A stretch of 64,000 bases of DNA from JAAYCI01 sp031551695 (GCA_031551695.1 JAVBNG010000021.1:1-64000); one strand, 5' to 3'. Numbered from the stretch's first letter, positions 1-9,007 are shown. Notes: generated by a model not told the origin, from the sequence alone. A program made the numbers and translations.

Positions 1-2
1 AA

Positions 3-269
3 GCTGTCAAGAACCCAGAACAATATCTGGCCGACAGAAAGGATGCACTTGAGCTGTATTTGGCGTATAAAAAATCTGACGAATACAAGCAATCACCAGA
101 CTATAAACTGAAAGAAATTATTACTCAATTCCAAAATGAGAGCGGGTACAATGACGTTTTCATCCCGGCCATGAAAAGGTTAAGCGGGACTTATAAAACG
201 TATCATGACGAGTTGATGAAAGCAAATGAGATTTTTATAAGAGAATATGGTGATAGAATCGAGGAATAG
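3..269 (+). CDS. MerR-type transcriptional regulator, C-terminal fragment (truncated by window edge)
   Basis: Only the last 88 codons are in the window; the frame is open to the left edge. The visible part is helical and charged, and contains SDEYKQSPDYKLKEI followed by SGYNDVFIPAMKRLS. From memory this resembles the C-terminal effector region of clostridial MerR-family regulators. The DNA-binding winged helix would lie to the left and cannot be seen. It stops 53 bases before the left end of an IS256-type remnant, so the insertion lies in its 3' flank and leaves the gene intact. It could instead be another helical sensor domain. Family assignment is by recall, not by alignment. Confidence 0.5.
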   Translation, partial: AVKNPEQYLADRKDALELYLAYKKSDEYKQSPDYKLKEIITQFQNESGYNDVFIPAMKRLSGTYKTYHDELMKANEIFIREYGDRIEE

Positions 270-322
270 CAAAATTTCTTTGCCGTTTATGTGCATTCCC
301 CCGTTCAGCGATAAACACCGCC

Positions 323-752
323 GATGACGTACAATAGATTGCGCAAATAGAAAAAGGACACATTGAGGCCAAATGGTAAAATGGGTTTGTTGAGAACCTA
401 TTCACCGAAGGAGGCCACAATATGTCCAAGAATCATACAGCTAAACGAGGGTGCAATCAAGGACGAGTTGAAGGAACTGGTGCGCGGCAACGTGAAAGAA
501 ACGCTGAACGACCTATTGGAGAAAGAAGCTGCGGAGTTGACCCAAGCCGCCAAATACGAGCGTACTGAAGCCCGTCAGGGATACCGCAGCGGACACTACC
601 AGAGAAACCTGACCACTACCAGCGGTGATGTGACACTGAACATGCCTCGACTGAAGGGTGTGCCCTTTGAGACAGCCATCGACACTTCCCTCTGCCGATG
701 AGCTAACCTTTGGCCTCATTTTTCTATTTTGCACATAAACATTGACAGTCCC
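323..752 (+). mobile_element. Internally deleted IS256-family element (about 430 bp, non-autonomous)
   Basis: The right end reads ATTGACAGTCCC, the inverse of the GGGACTGTCAAT-type terminus usual for IS256-family elements. The left end (from about 323) and the inverted right end share an imperfect inverted repeat that includes TGNGCAAA, TAGAAAAA and TGAGGCCAAA. Between the ends only the first quarter of a mutator-type transposase remains, whereas intact IS256 elements are about 1.3 kb. This is best read as a deletion derivative that kept both ends. It could still be mobilised in trans if a full copy exists elsewhere. No clear target-site duplication was seen. Confidence 0.6.
422..701 (+). pseudogene. 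IS256/mutator-type transposase, N-terminal remnant with frameshift
   Basis: From about 440 the frame encodes the typical N-terminal region of IS256-group transposases, including KDELKELV and the conserved RQGYRSGHYQRNLTTTSGDV stretch, then runs out after FETAI at about 685. The DDE catalytic domain is absent. The natural ATG at 422 (MSKNHTAK) is out of frame with the rest. The frames would join if a tandem CTAAA had lost one copy near 441-446, which would be a 5-base deletion (inference). The product can only be non-functional. Confidence 0.7.
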
Positions 753-760
753 TTATTATA

Positions 761-790
761 CCAACAAGCCGCACATGTGCGACTTGTTGG
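761..790. repeat. 30-bp near-perfect palindrome beside the IS remnant
   Basis: CCAACAAG and CTTGTTGG arms flank the self-complementary core CGCACATGTGCG, with one mismatched pair. It lies 8 bases beyond the right end of the IS256 remnant. It could be an operator or a terminator-type hairpin; no T-run follows directly. Confidence 0.5.
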
Positions 791-799
791 ACAAGCTGG

Positions 800-835
800 C
801 TTGGGCGGCCCTTGCGGGCCGCCAAGTGTTTTTGT
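800..835 (+). terminator. GC-rich hairpin with short T-run
   Basis: A GGCGGCCC-TTGC-GGGCCGCC stem is followed on the plus strand by TGTTTTTGTG. The T-run suits plus-strand transcription, i.e. read-out from the IS remnant. The flanking glycosyltransferase is on the minus strand and gains no T-run from it. Function uncertain. Confidence 0.35.
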
Positions 836-868
836 GTGGGAATACGGGGTGTTAGCTCCATGCATGCA

Positions 869-1810
869 TTATCGATCATCAGAGTTGTGTTTCGTTTCCC
901 GTTCTACAATATAAACGGGCCGGTTTCTAGAAGCATCCAAATTGCGCCACAAATAGCCGCCCAAAATCCCCATCGTAAGCATAATTATCCCAAAACTGAA
1001 TAATTGGAATATAAATAATGTTGTCCAGCCCGAAACAGGGATATTGCCTATCAATTTATTAATCAATATAAAAATGCTCCAGATAATTGCGCCCAAAAAA
1101 CTTGCAGCACCAACGACAGATACAAAGGTGATTGGCACAGTTGAAAAGCTGAACAGGGTATCCATGACAAGACGGATTTTCTTTTTGAGCGTCCAGCGGC
1201 TTTTTCCTATTTCTCGTGTACGACGAGTATAGTATATCTTCTCCGTTTTGAAACCGGACCACAGAATTTGTCCCGTAATAGCACTATTCTTCTCGTCCAT
1301 ACGTTCTAATACTTCTATCACTTTATGATCCAGCAAAAATATGTCGAACCCACCCACTGGCATTGTTGGGAGTGATGTTTTACGTACAAGCCAGTAATAT
1401 AGGCATGCAAACAGCTTTTGTCCGAAGCTTTCTTTCCTGTCGCTACGTACGGCAAGGACTACGTTGTTGCCCGCCAGCCATTTTTCTGCCATTTCAAGAA
1501 TCATTTCTGTCGGTTCCTGCAAGTCAGCAGCCTTAACAACAGCGCAGTCTCCTGTCGCATGACTCAACCCGCACAGAATTGCTGCATGGGATCCAAAATT
1601 ACGCGAAAGCTTAATTGCATGCAAGCGGTCATCCTCTTGAAGCAAAGTTTGTAAAACATCCCAGCTTCCATCGCCAGAACCATCATCAACAAAAACAACC
1701 TCCCATTTAAATTCTGTATGTGAAAACAGTTTCTCGCAAATATCTGTGTATAGCGCATGTAAATTTTGTTCGTTAAAATAAACAGGAATTACTACTGATA
1801 TTTTTTTCAT
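869..1810 (-). CDS. Polyprenyl-phosphate glycosyltransferase, GT2 (GtrB/DPM1-like)
   Basis: The 313-residue protein has a GT-A domain with VDDGS at residues 41-45 and a DLQEP motif at 96-100, plus an RxxGxSRW signature near residue 200. Two hydrophobic helices follow (about 235-262 and 270-298). This is the usual plan of GtrB/ArnC/DPM-type enzymes, which move a sugar from a nucleotide donor to undecaprenyl phosphate on the cytoplasmic face of the membrane. Its ATG overlaps the stop codon of the FdtA-like gene by four bases (ATGA), so the genes are translationally coupled. It probably uses the amino-sugar made by that gene set, but the donor is not determinable from sequence. Confidence 0.85.
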   Translation of the reverse strand: MKKISVVIPVYFNEQNLHALYTDICEKLFSHTEFKWEVVFVDDGSGDGSWDVLQTLLQEDDRLHAIKLSRNFGSHAAILCGLSHATGDCAVVKAADLQEPTEMILEMAEKWLAGNNVVLAVRSDRKESFGQKLFACLYYWLVRKTSLPTMPVGGFDIFLLDHKVIEVLERMDEKNSAITGQILWSGFKTEKIYYTRRTREIGKSRWTLKKKIRLVMDTLFSFSTVPITFVSVVGAASFLGAIIWSIFILINKLIGNIPVSGWTTLFIFQLFSFGIIMLTMGILGGYLWRNLDASRNRPVYIVERETKHNSDDR

Positions 1811-2229
1811 GAGTAATTCACTTCCTCTACAAAGATATCGTAATCTCGAATATATTCTTCCGCATCATAATGCTCACTGGCCAAAACCAAAAGAACAGAA
1901 TCTGGGCTGAAGTCATACATGTCTTTCCACACCATTGTCGGCAAGTAAATGCCCGTATGCGGACGGTTCAGGCAAAAAACCGCCTCATTCCCTTTCCCGT
2001 CCCGAACCTTCACCTTGCTTTGGCCTGCAACATTGACTAAGACAAATTCGGTTTTGCGATTTGCATGCTGACCTCTGACAACATCACAGTCTGAGCCGTA
2101 AATATAAAAAATACGCTTGAGTTCGAATGGTATGTCCTGTAGGCCCTCTACAACCACTAAATGACCTCGCTCGTCACCCATTTGAGGGAATTCCAGCATA
2201 TGTACTTTATTGTAATTATTATTGTTCAC
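1807..2229 (-). CDS. FdtA/QdtA-family cupin, probable dTDP-4-keto-6-deoxyhexose 3,4-ketoisomerase
   Basis: This is a single-domain cupin of 140 residues. It carries GDERGHLVVVEG near the N terminus and the RGxHA signature at about residues 52-56. Family members isomerise dTDP-4-keto-6-deoxyglucose to the 3-keto sugar, which a PLP enzyme then aminates; the aminotransferase two genes upstream fits. In the FdtA enzymes I recall, the motif is RGxHAH with two active-site histidines. Here it is RGQHAN, so the second histidine is Asn. The chosen GTG start overlaps the TGA of the GNAT gene (GTGA); a longer start at 2238 is possible. Confidence 0.75.
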   Translation of the reverse strand: MNNNNYNKVHMLEFPQMGDERGHLVVVEGLQDIPFELKRIFYIYGSDCDVVRGQHANRKTEFVLVNVAGQSKVKVRDGKGNEAVFCLNRPHTGIYLPTMVWKDMYDFSPDSVLLVLASEHYDAEEYIRDYDIFVEEVNYS

Positions 2230-2729
2230 TGATTCCACTCTTTTCTCAGTATTGAATACCAGCAGAGATTTTTATGTTCACCGCGTATTTGAATATGCTC
2301 TCTAAATTCTCCCTCAAAAACAAAACCGGCTTTCTCGTAAAAATGTCTTGCATGAAGATTATCGCTGAAAACATTCAAATACACCTTGTTTAACCGCACT
2401 TCATCAAAGGCAATACGCAAAATTTCCTGTGTGGCATATCGTGCAGCACCGGTACCTTGCGCTTCAAGGCAAAAGCTGATTGCATATTCAGCAGTCTGAT
2501 TGTCGCGATTGATGTTTTTCAAACTAACTGTACCCAAGTATTGGTCGGCTTCATCCACACACGCGAGATGCATATGTATATCCGTATCTGCTGCCGCACA
2601 AATAAATGTATCGACGCTTTCAGCTGTTACGGTATCTGGGTCAAAGCGGAAGAAGCGAAACATCTTTGGATTTTTCATCCATGCTAACATTCGCTCACGG
2701 TCTTGGGGAAGTAGCTTTCTTAAATGCAT
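2226..2729 (-). CDS. GNAT acetyltransferase (RimJ/RimL type), likely amino-sugar N-acetyltransferase
   Basis: The protein has 167 residues with the GNAT order of motifs. An EYAISF strand and a QGTGAARYATQ acetyl-CoA loop are followed by NKVYLNVFSDNLHARHFYEKAGF, split here as NKVYLNVF and ARHFYEKAGF. The start was chosen at 2729 because GGAGGG sits four bases upstream and the ATG overlaps the aminotransferase stop (TAATG). A start four codons earlier would put the ribosome binding site inside the gene. Lying between a sugar aminotransferase and an FdtA-like isomerase, it most likely acetylates the 3-amino group of a dTDP sugar (inference). The characterised FdtC enzyme belongs to a different, hexapeptide fold. 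Confidence 0.75.
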   Translation of the reverse strand: MHLRKLLPQDRERMLAWMKNPKMFRFFRFDPDTVTAESVDTFICAAADTDIHMHLACVDEADQYLGTVSLKNINRDNQTAEYAISFCLEAQGTGAARYATQEILRIAFDEVRLNKVYLNVFSDNLHARHFYEKAGFVFEGEFREHIQIRGEHKNLCWYSILRKEWNQ

Positions 2730-3838
2730 TAGACCCTCCATCGCTCAAACCGGTTTATTGCATCAATTACATATGTTTGCTCTTCGGCAGTCATTCCGTT
2801 GTACATAGGCAAGCTAAGTACCTCGTTTGCATATCGCTCTGCAATTGGGAAATCTCCTTGATGGTGTCCCAGATAGGCATACGCTTTGCTCAAGTGCGGC
2901 GGAATAGGATAGTGAATGATTGTCCCGATACCCAATTCTTTTAAATAGGCAGCAAGAGCATCTCTCTTTTGCGGAATGTGTACCACAAACTGGTGCCACG
3001 TGGAATCAGCGTTTTCCCGGGTTTTCGGAAAATGCACGATGTTGTTTTTAATTTCTTCCATATAACGTTTTGCAATTATGCAGCGCTCATTGTTAAATTC
3101 CACCAGATGTCGCATTTTTACGCGCAGTAAACCGGCTTGTAACTCATCTAGGCGGCTATTTGTGCCAACAATTTCATTTTCATACCGCACTTTGCTGCCA
3201 TAGTTGCGGTATGTGCGGAATTGGTCGGCAAGTCCTGCATTATCCGTAACAATACAGCCGGCATCCCCAAATGCGCCGCAACCCTTACTTGGATAAAAAC
3301 TAAAGCAGCCTATATCGCCAAACGTACCAACTGTTTCACCATCCCAATGATTCCCATGGCTTTGAGCGCAATCTTCAACAACACGCAAATTGTGCTTTTG
3401 TGCAATTTCCATGATGTGGGTCATATTACAGGCTTGCCCATATAGGTGTACTGCCAAAATGGCTTTCGTATTTGGCGAAATTGCCGCTTCAATTTTGTTA
3501 GTGTCAATGTTGTCATATTCGTCCGGTTCGACAAAAACAGGTCTCGCACGATTCATTGTGATGCCCATAACGCAGGCAATATAGGCATTTGCACATACAA
3601 TCACTTCATCGCCCTGTCCGATATCTAAGAGGCGAAAGCTCATCCAAAGGGCATCTAAACCACTGGCTAAGCCCACGCAGTATTCCGTGCCGATGTATCG
3701 TGCCCACTCGGTTTCAAATGCTAAAACCTCTGCGCCAAGGATGTACCATCCGCCGCGTAATACCTGCAAAGCTTTTTCTTCGTATTCAGAAGAGTGCAAA
3801 TCATATTGTCGTTTCAGATTATTCGGCATTATATTCAT
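2729..3838 (-). CDS. DegT/DnrJ/EryC1/StrS-family sugar aminotransferase (FdtB-like)
   Basis: The 369-residue protein covers the full family length. PLP is expected on Lys185 (FYPSKGCGAFGDAG), and VVEDCAQSHG at 153-162 supplies the pyridine-nitrogen Asp and a conserved Gln. These enzymes transaminate keto-sugar nucleotides, usually with glutamate. The linked FdtA-like isomerase and acetyltransferase point to a dTDP-3-amino-3,6-dideoxyhexose such as Fuc3NAc or Qui3NAc. It appears to be the first gene of a four-gene overlapping operon. A GAGAGGA box lies about five bases before the ATG. The block is visibly AT-richer than the downstream chromosome. Confidence 0.88.
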   Translation of the reverse strand: MNIMPNNLKRQYDLHSSEYEEKALQVLRGGWYILGAEVLAFETEWARYIGTEYCVGLASGLDALWMSFRLLDIGQGDEVIVCANAYIACVMGITMNRARPVFVEPDEYDNIDTNKIEAAISPNTKAILAVHLYGQACNMTHIMEIAQKHNLRVVEDCAQSHGNHWDGETVGTFGDIGCFSFYPSKGCGAFGDAGCIVTDNAGLADQFRTYRNYGSKVRYENEIVGTNSRLDELQAGLLRVKMRHLVEFNNERCIIAKRYMEEIKNNIVHFPKTRENADSTWHQFVVHIPQKRDALAAYLKELGIGTIIHYPIPPHLSKAYAYLGHHQGDFPIAERYANEVLSLPMYNGMTAEEQTYVIDAINRFERWRV

Positions 3839-4003
3839 TTTTTCCTCTCACATTCGCTTGATGCCGCTGTGGCATATTTCATTGAGCGGAACCGTTTGAG
3901 TTGCAAATATTGAAAATCTCAGCTAGTGGAAATCACGGAGATGGCAGCGCCTTTTCCAACTTGAATTGCAAGATGCACCTATAAATTTCGAATTTGATAG
4001 CTG

Positions 4004-7000
4004 TCACTTAATCATTTCCGCTACCATATTCAATCTTTTGTCCGGCACCTTTCCCTGGCTGAATCTCTCATAGTCTTCCCGCAGCCAGCCCTTCACTCGT
4101 TCCACCTGTTCTCCCTCCAGACCTGCCGCCTTGCATTTTTCAAGCCGGTCGAGCGCCGTCCAGCAATACATGTTCAGGCATTTCTCGTACAGCGCTGTGT
4201 TGGTGCGCTCCCGGTAAAAATCCACCTTTTCCCGGTAAGCTTCCACCACATCCAAATTCCGCTCGGTGATTACAGTACCGGTAATGCTGTCTTCCCGTGT
4301 CTGGTCATAGTGGTACAGCCCCCGGTCTACATATGCACAGCGGTCAGCCTCATACACCACACGGTGTGTAAAAAACTCGTCTTCGTGCAGCTTTCCCTTG
4401 GGATAACGTTTCCCTTCGGCAAAAAGGCGCCTATGATACAACTTATCCCATGCCATACATTTAAAACGGCCCCATTCCAACATACTGCGCAACGCATAAA
4501 AGTTGTCGTTTAAAAAAATTTGGCCTGTTTCCTCTGCGGAGTTTTCTTCGTGTTCGCTATATACGTTGATAAAGCCACATGCTGAAATCCCGGCATCACA
4601 GTAAATTGCAGCGAACAGCAGTTCCTCCAGCATGTCAGGCTCTATCCAATCGTCGCTATCGACAAATGCGAAATACTCTCCTTTCGCGACATCGATTCCA
4701 GCGTTCCGTGCGTCAGACAGCCCTCCATTGGGTTTATGAATAACCACTATGCGACTGTCTGCCTGTGCAAACGCATCGCACATGGCGGGGCAGTTGTCCG
4801 GACTGCCATCGTCAACCAGAATGATTTCGATATCTTTTACCGTTTGCTCTTGAATACTCTTTACACATCGCCGCAAGAATTTTTCTACTTTGTAGATGGG
4901 AACAATCACGCTGACAGCAGGTGTTGCCTGACCCAACACGCCATTCTCTTCCAAAAACTGCAGTTTGTTGATACCGCTGTACTCTCCGGTCATATTTGTC
5001 CAGTTAACGGTATATTTTGTGCGGGCGGCATCCGGCTGACAGCGTACGCCAAAATCCCTGCAAGCAGTTTCCCAAAGCTGTTCACAGGCCCGTTTGGTAT
5101 ACCATTCTTCATTAGACAACGCGTCAACACCTTCTTCAAACGCTTTTTTCCGAATATCTTGGATTCGCGCGCGGATCACATCCGGGTAGGAATCGAACTT
5201 GGTCAGCCCCAAATTTTCAAGGTAATAGCGGTTCATCGCATGGGCAAACACGGACTCCCGCGTGACGATTTCTCCCTCCGGCAATAATTGGCGCAGGGCA
5301 TTGGTATCTAAAAGCAGGCGGCCATGGGCCACCAAACTGTGCAGCAAGGATAGTTCCCATCCACTGTCGCGGAAAGAAACAGAGCCACCGGATTCGTGCA
5401 CATGGAAGCCCCCAAACACCTGCAGTTCGCTTGTTTCACAGCAAACACAGCCGCGAGAAGCATAACCCTCCATGTCTAACATCACGGCGAACCGCTCTTC
5501 GCCCCCGCAAGGCAATGCTGAATCGCATGCGCGGCCACAAATTGCGGCCACTTCGGGATGAAACAACCACGCCAAATCGGCAACCTTCAAATAGTTGTTG
5601 TCACAAACCGCGCCTGCGGCAAAAAAAGCGATCCGCTCCCCCTTCGCAGCCCAGGCCGCAATATTGTGGCATTCCGCCACGTCATTTGTCGGTGAGAATA
5701 CAATGCGCAGCATATCCGGCAACAGCGCTTGCCTTTCCCATATCTTTTCAAACATATGGGACACCGTTTCCCGCTCGCTTTCGGGCGCCACCACGATGAT
5801 TTCATATTCATCCGCGTCATAGTTCATTTTAGTCAGGGCTTCGATTGTCCTGTTGATTTGTGCGCCCCCCCGGTTATGCGCAACCACACAGGTGTATTTT
5901 TTGCTGTATTCGCGGGGAAGTTCTACCGTACCCTCCATTCGGGAAAGGAACCTGCTCTTCGCGCGAATTTCCAAAAATGCGAACATAGCCCTTCCACTGT
6001 CAAAAGAAAACCAACCTTTGTGTTCCCCAATGAAATTTTCGGCCGATACAGGAGCCACGCTGATATAACAGTCCCACCCCAGCGGGGGATCCGGCTCCGG
6101 CCGGGGCGCCACGTAAACCTTGTAGCAGCCTGCCGGCAGCCTGAAGGGATCTGCGCCTTTGCCGGAATATGCCATATATACGGTAGAAGTATAGTCGCTT
6201 TGGCACAGCGCAGCTTGTTCATCAAAATCGCTGATGGTACTGTGCCCGGCATGCTGCATGTCTGCAAAAAAGGCCGAAAACCGTTTGTCGTCCAAACCGA
6301 TTCCATCGATTTTCCAGTAAAGCGGCCGCAGCAAGAAACTGCGCCGGAAATCATCCCAGCGCATCAGCCGATAGCGGTTTTCGGAGATTCCCAGTTCCTT
6401 GTCCTTGGCTGTCAAACTCTCGGGGTGGAGGCGGTATTGGTAGACGGGCTGCTTAAAACTGGCATGCCGCAGGTTAAAAATATCGTTTATTCGCATCCAA
6501 TAGTCATAGTCTTCCGTAGTGAAACGGACATATGAATACTCCTCCAGGGCCTGTGCCACAGCCGTGCGGTACAGAAACGCGGCGCCGATATAGTTGTTCG
6601 CATAGGTATTTAGTTCCAGCATGCATTCGGGCAGCACTACCGTTTGCGGATGGGCGGGATCTGGATACCACCGGTTGTCGGTGATGGGCGCGCCGTTCTC
6701 GTCAATCAGTTCAATATTTGCGAAAACCATGCCCGTCTCAGGGTGGCCGGCAAGCTCGGCCACAAGGCTCTCCAAACAATCCGGCGCCATCAAGTTGTCA
6801 GCACTTGTCCACGTCAGGAACTCACCACGTGCAAGCTTGAAACCATTCGACAACGTCCGTGGCAACTTCTGGTTTTCTTGGTGCACCACACTGATACGGC
6901 TATCTTTTTGCGCATAACTATCTATAAGGCCCGGCGTGCCGTCGGTAGAGCCGTCGTTGAGAATGATAAATTCGAAGTCCGCATACGTTTGGGCCAGAAC

Positions 7001-7534
7001 GCTATCAATCGAAGCCGCCAGCAAGTCGCCGCCGTTATACACCGGCAATATCACGCTTACCCTCCCGGGGATATGCGGCGTTTGAACAGCTGAAAGTAAA
7101 AACGGGTACTTTTTAATTCGTTCTTCCTTGTACAGCAAGAACCGATATTCATAAGAGTTGAGGCAGTGCTCAAAGTCAAACACCATTTTGGGCTGCTTCG
7201 GCGCGGGGCATTTTCGAGCCTGCACCGGAGACGGACCAATTTTATTTCGGTTTTTCCTCTTAAAATAATCAAGTAAATGGTGTACCCCGAGCGCAAGCGA
7301 CAGCCGCCACAACAGATTCAACACCCGGTACGGGAACGATGATTGGATGGTTTTTAGTTCTTTTTTTAACTGCCCCACCTGTTGCCGCAATATTTTTTCT
7401 GATTCGCCCACACACACTTCCTCAACCAGCACCTTGGTGGGAACGGGCGCAGGATTTTCAGTTCTAAGCCGAATCAGTTCCTGTTCCAGCGCGTCAATCC
7501 GGTCTTCATAAAACTGAATATCCAACTCGTCCAT
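4004..7534 (-). CDS. Giant multidomain glycosyltransferase (GT2 + degenerate GT-A + GT2)
   Basis: The protein has 1176 residues, starting at 7534 where GGGAGAAGG precedes the ATG; the longer reading frame is less likely. Order: a coiled coil (1-75) ending in SFPYRVLNLLWRLSL; a GT2 domain from about 155 with VSVILPVYNGG, LNDGSTD and TSADN; a middle GT-A-like domain from about 550 (CVVAHNRG, EIIVVAPES) without a DxD; and a third domain from about 870 with VSVIVPIYK, VDDGSPD and VDSDDW. The first two domains match the paralogue at 9008-11467; the third is extra. It probably adds several residues of a surface glycan in the cytoplasm. Acceptor and donors are unknown. Confidence 0.85.
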   Translation of the reverse strand: MDELDIQFYEDRIDALEQELIRLRTENPAPVPTKVLVEEVCVGESEKILRQQVGQLKKELKTIQSSFPYRVLNLLWRLSLALGVHHLLDYFKRKNRNKIGPSPVQARKCPAPKQPKMVFDFEHCLNSYEYRFLLYKEERIKKYPFLLSAVQTPHIPGRVSVILPVYNGGDLLAASIDSVLAQTYADFEFIILNDGSTDGTPGLIDSYAQKDSRISVVHQENQKLPRTLSNGFKLARGEFLTWTSADNLMAPDCLESLVAELAGHPETGMVFANIELIDENGAPITDNRWYPDPAHPQTVVLPECMLELNTYANNYIGAAFLYRTAVAQALEEYSYVRFTTEDYDYWMRINDIFNLRHASFKQPVYQYRLHPESLTAKDKELGISENRYRLMRWDDFRRSFLLRPLYWKIDGIGLDDKRFSAFFADMQHAGHSTISDFDEQAALCQSDYTSTVYMAYSGKGADPFRLPAGCYKVYVAPRPEPDPPLGWDCYISVAPVSAENFIGEHKGWFSFDSGRAMFAFLEIRAKSRFLSRMEGTVELPREYSKKYTCVVAHNRGGAQINRTIEALTKMNYDADEYEIIVVAPESERETVSHMFEKIWERQALLPDMLRIVFSPTNDVAECHNIAAWAAKGERIAFFAAGAVCDNNYLKVADLAWLFHPEVAAICGRACDSALPCGGEERFAVMLDMEGYASRGCVCCETSELQVFGGFHVHESGGSVSFRDSGWELSLLHSLVAHGRLLLDTNALRQLLPEGEIVTRESVFAHAMNRYYLENLGLTKFDSYPDVIRARIQDIRKKAFEEGVDALSNEEWYTKRACEQLWETACRDFGVRCQPDAARTKYTVNWTNMTGEYSGINKLQFLEENGVLGQATPAVSVIVPIYKVEKFLRRCVKSIQEQTVKDIEIILVDDGSPDNCPAMCDAFAQADSRIVVIHKPNGGLSDARNAGIDVAKGEYFAFVDSDDWIEPDMLEELLFAAIYCDAGISACGFINVYSEHEENSAEETGQIFLNDNFYALRSMLEWGRFKCMAWDKLYHRRLFAEGKRYPKGKLHEDEFFTHRVVYEADRCAYVDRGLYHYDQTREDSITGTVITERNLDVVEAYREKVDFYRERTNTALYEKCLNMYCWTALDRLEKCKAAGLEGEQVERVKGWLREDYERFSQGKVPDKRLNMVAEMIK

Positions 7535-7618
7535 TTTTCCTTCTCCCAATAAACGTTTCCCTATGCATACATTGCCATGCGGCCATTTCATGACTGCTAT
7601 TCGTTGCTTTGCGCCCGG

Positions 7619-8854
7619 TTAATGTCCTGTAATTTTTCCCATCAGCCGCATAATCTTAAATGTTTTTGAGCCTTCCAGCATAGAAATATATTGCTCGTTT
7701 TTCTTAAGTTTCGCATTTTTCGCCTTCTCAGCATTCTTCAAATCATTAACCTGATCCCGCAGCAAGTCGATCTTAGCGTTTAAACACACACCCTCGTCGA
7801 CAAGCCGCCTGATATTTTCTTCCAAATCAAACTTCTCATTTCGTAGGTTGGCAGCCCGCGCCTCCAACTCCCCTACTTGGCTCTGCAGCCATGTGCTGTG
7901 GTTTTCCAGCCTTTCCACCCAACTGCGGTAAACGGCAAGGTCAGCTGTCAGGGCTTTTTCCGAGCGATGCAAATCACGCGCCCATTTGCGGAATAACGCA
8001 TAATGCTCAAATAAAACGTCCATTTCTACTGCGTTTACACAACCTCTACAAAGGGTATCTGCGTCTGCTTTGCAAAAACCTTCTTTCACTTTTTTTGCCT
8101 CTGCGGAGTTGTGGATTTCTTCCCATGTCTCTTCTAAAAGGTTCCCCAAAATGTGCTTCATCCCGTAGTCCATACAGCACAACAGCACAGTTCCGTCCGG
8201 TAGCAGCACATTGTGGTGGATTTCCCAGCCACAGTTAATACAGATGGATTCCCCATTGGGGGAAACATGTGGGGCATTGGGCTGGTCGACATTACCGGCG
8301 CGGTCATTCATCTCAGTAATCAGGACGCTGTCGTCCGAAATACAACCCTTGATATCTGGATGCAGGCCCGCGTGACAGGAATACCCCGTGACGACAGGGA
8401 CCCCGCCCCGTTTCATGCCGACAACTTCTTCCAGCAGTGCAATATACTCAGGTGTCACATCGATGTGCGCGTTGCTTGCGTCATCCGGAATATGCAGCAC
8501 AAACTCCTCGAACGGGATATGGGCTATCCTTTCGAGGTCTACGCTTGTCATTCCCACCAGCGTGGTGTATACGACAATTTTAAAGCCCTGTTCGTGCGCA
8601 TACAGCACCATATCTGTGCAGTGCGGATTCAACCATGCCTCACACATTCCGGAAAAGTCTATGCGCGTGTTGCGCGGAAGCTTGCCGAGGCATGCCTTAA
8701 ACACCTCCAGCGTCATTTCGATGGGGTGATCCCGACCGTCTTGACGCCCCCGGTAACGCTTGGTCAGCGTGTTCTGCGGGCAGTAAACACAGTTCATTTT
8801 GCACCCGATGCGTGTAGTGATTTCAAGGCGGGGGGTATTGTTTTCAGACGCCAT
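7619..8854 (-). CDS. Radical SAM protein with SPASM-like region and C-terminal coiled coil
   Basis: The protein has 411 residues; AGGAG lies seven bases upstream of the ATG at 8854. The radical SAM cluster motif CKMNCVYC is near residue 20. A Cys-rich SPASM-like segment near 215-295 contains INCGWE, LLCCMDYG and TLCRGCVN, which would bind one or two more Fe-S clusters. From about 310 to 395 the protein is a long heptad-like coiled coil ending in SKTFKIMRLMGK. Similar coiled-coil tails start both neighbouring glycosyltransferases. It has its own promoter, near-identical in layout to that of the next gene. It may modify a glycan or peptide in the same pathway; the substrate is unknown. Confidence 0.8.
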   Translation of the reverse strand: MASENNTPRLEITTRIGCKMNCVYCPQNTLTKRYRGRQDGRDHPIEMTLEVFKACLGKLPRNTRIDFSGMCEAWLNPHCTDMVLYAHEQGFKIVVYTTLVGMTSVDLERIAHIPFEEFVLHIPDDASNAHIDVTPEYIALLEEVVGMKRGGVPVVTGYSCHAGLHPDIKGCISDDSVLITEMNDRAGNVDQPNAPHVSPNGESICINCGWEIHHNVLLPDGTVLLCCMDYGMKHILGNLLEETWEEIHNSAEAKKVKEGFCKADADTLCRGCVNAVEMDVLFEHYALFRKWARDLHRSEKALTADLAVYRSWVERLENHSTWLQSQVGELEARAANLRNEKFDLEENIRRLVDEGVCLNAKIDLLRDQVNDLKNAEKAKNAKLKKNEQYISMLEGSKTFKIMRLMGKITGH

Positions 8855-8938
8855 TCTTAAACTCCTAGTGTGGCCTGCCGACGAACAGAAGCGCTGGACT
8901 GCAAACTCACAAAAACTCAATTGCTGACACTCTAACAT

Positions 8939-8966
8939 ATTATATCATGTGTGGGTTTCTTTGCAA
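8939..8966 (-). promoter_or_regulatory. Sigma-A-type promoter of the radical SAM gene
   Basis: On the minus strand TTGCAA (8961-8966) is 16 bases from TATAAT (8939-8944), with an extended -10 (TGATATAAT). It lies 85 bases upstream of the start. The surrounding bases match the promoter at 11515-11542 closely. Confidence 0.7.
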
Positions 8967-9007
8967 GAAAGGTCCTTCGCGGTAAGCCATAAGGCTTTTT
9001 CTCATGT

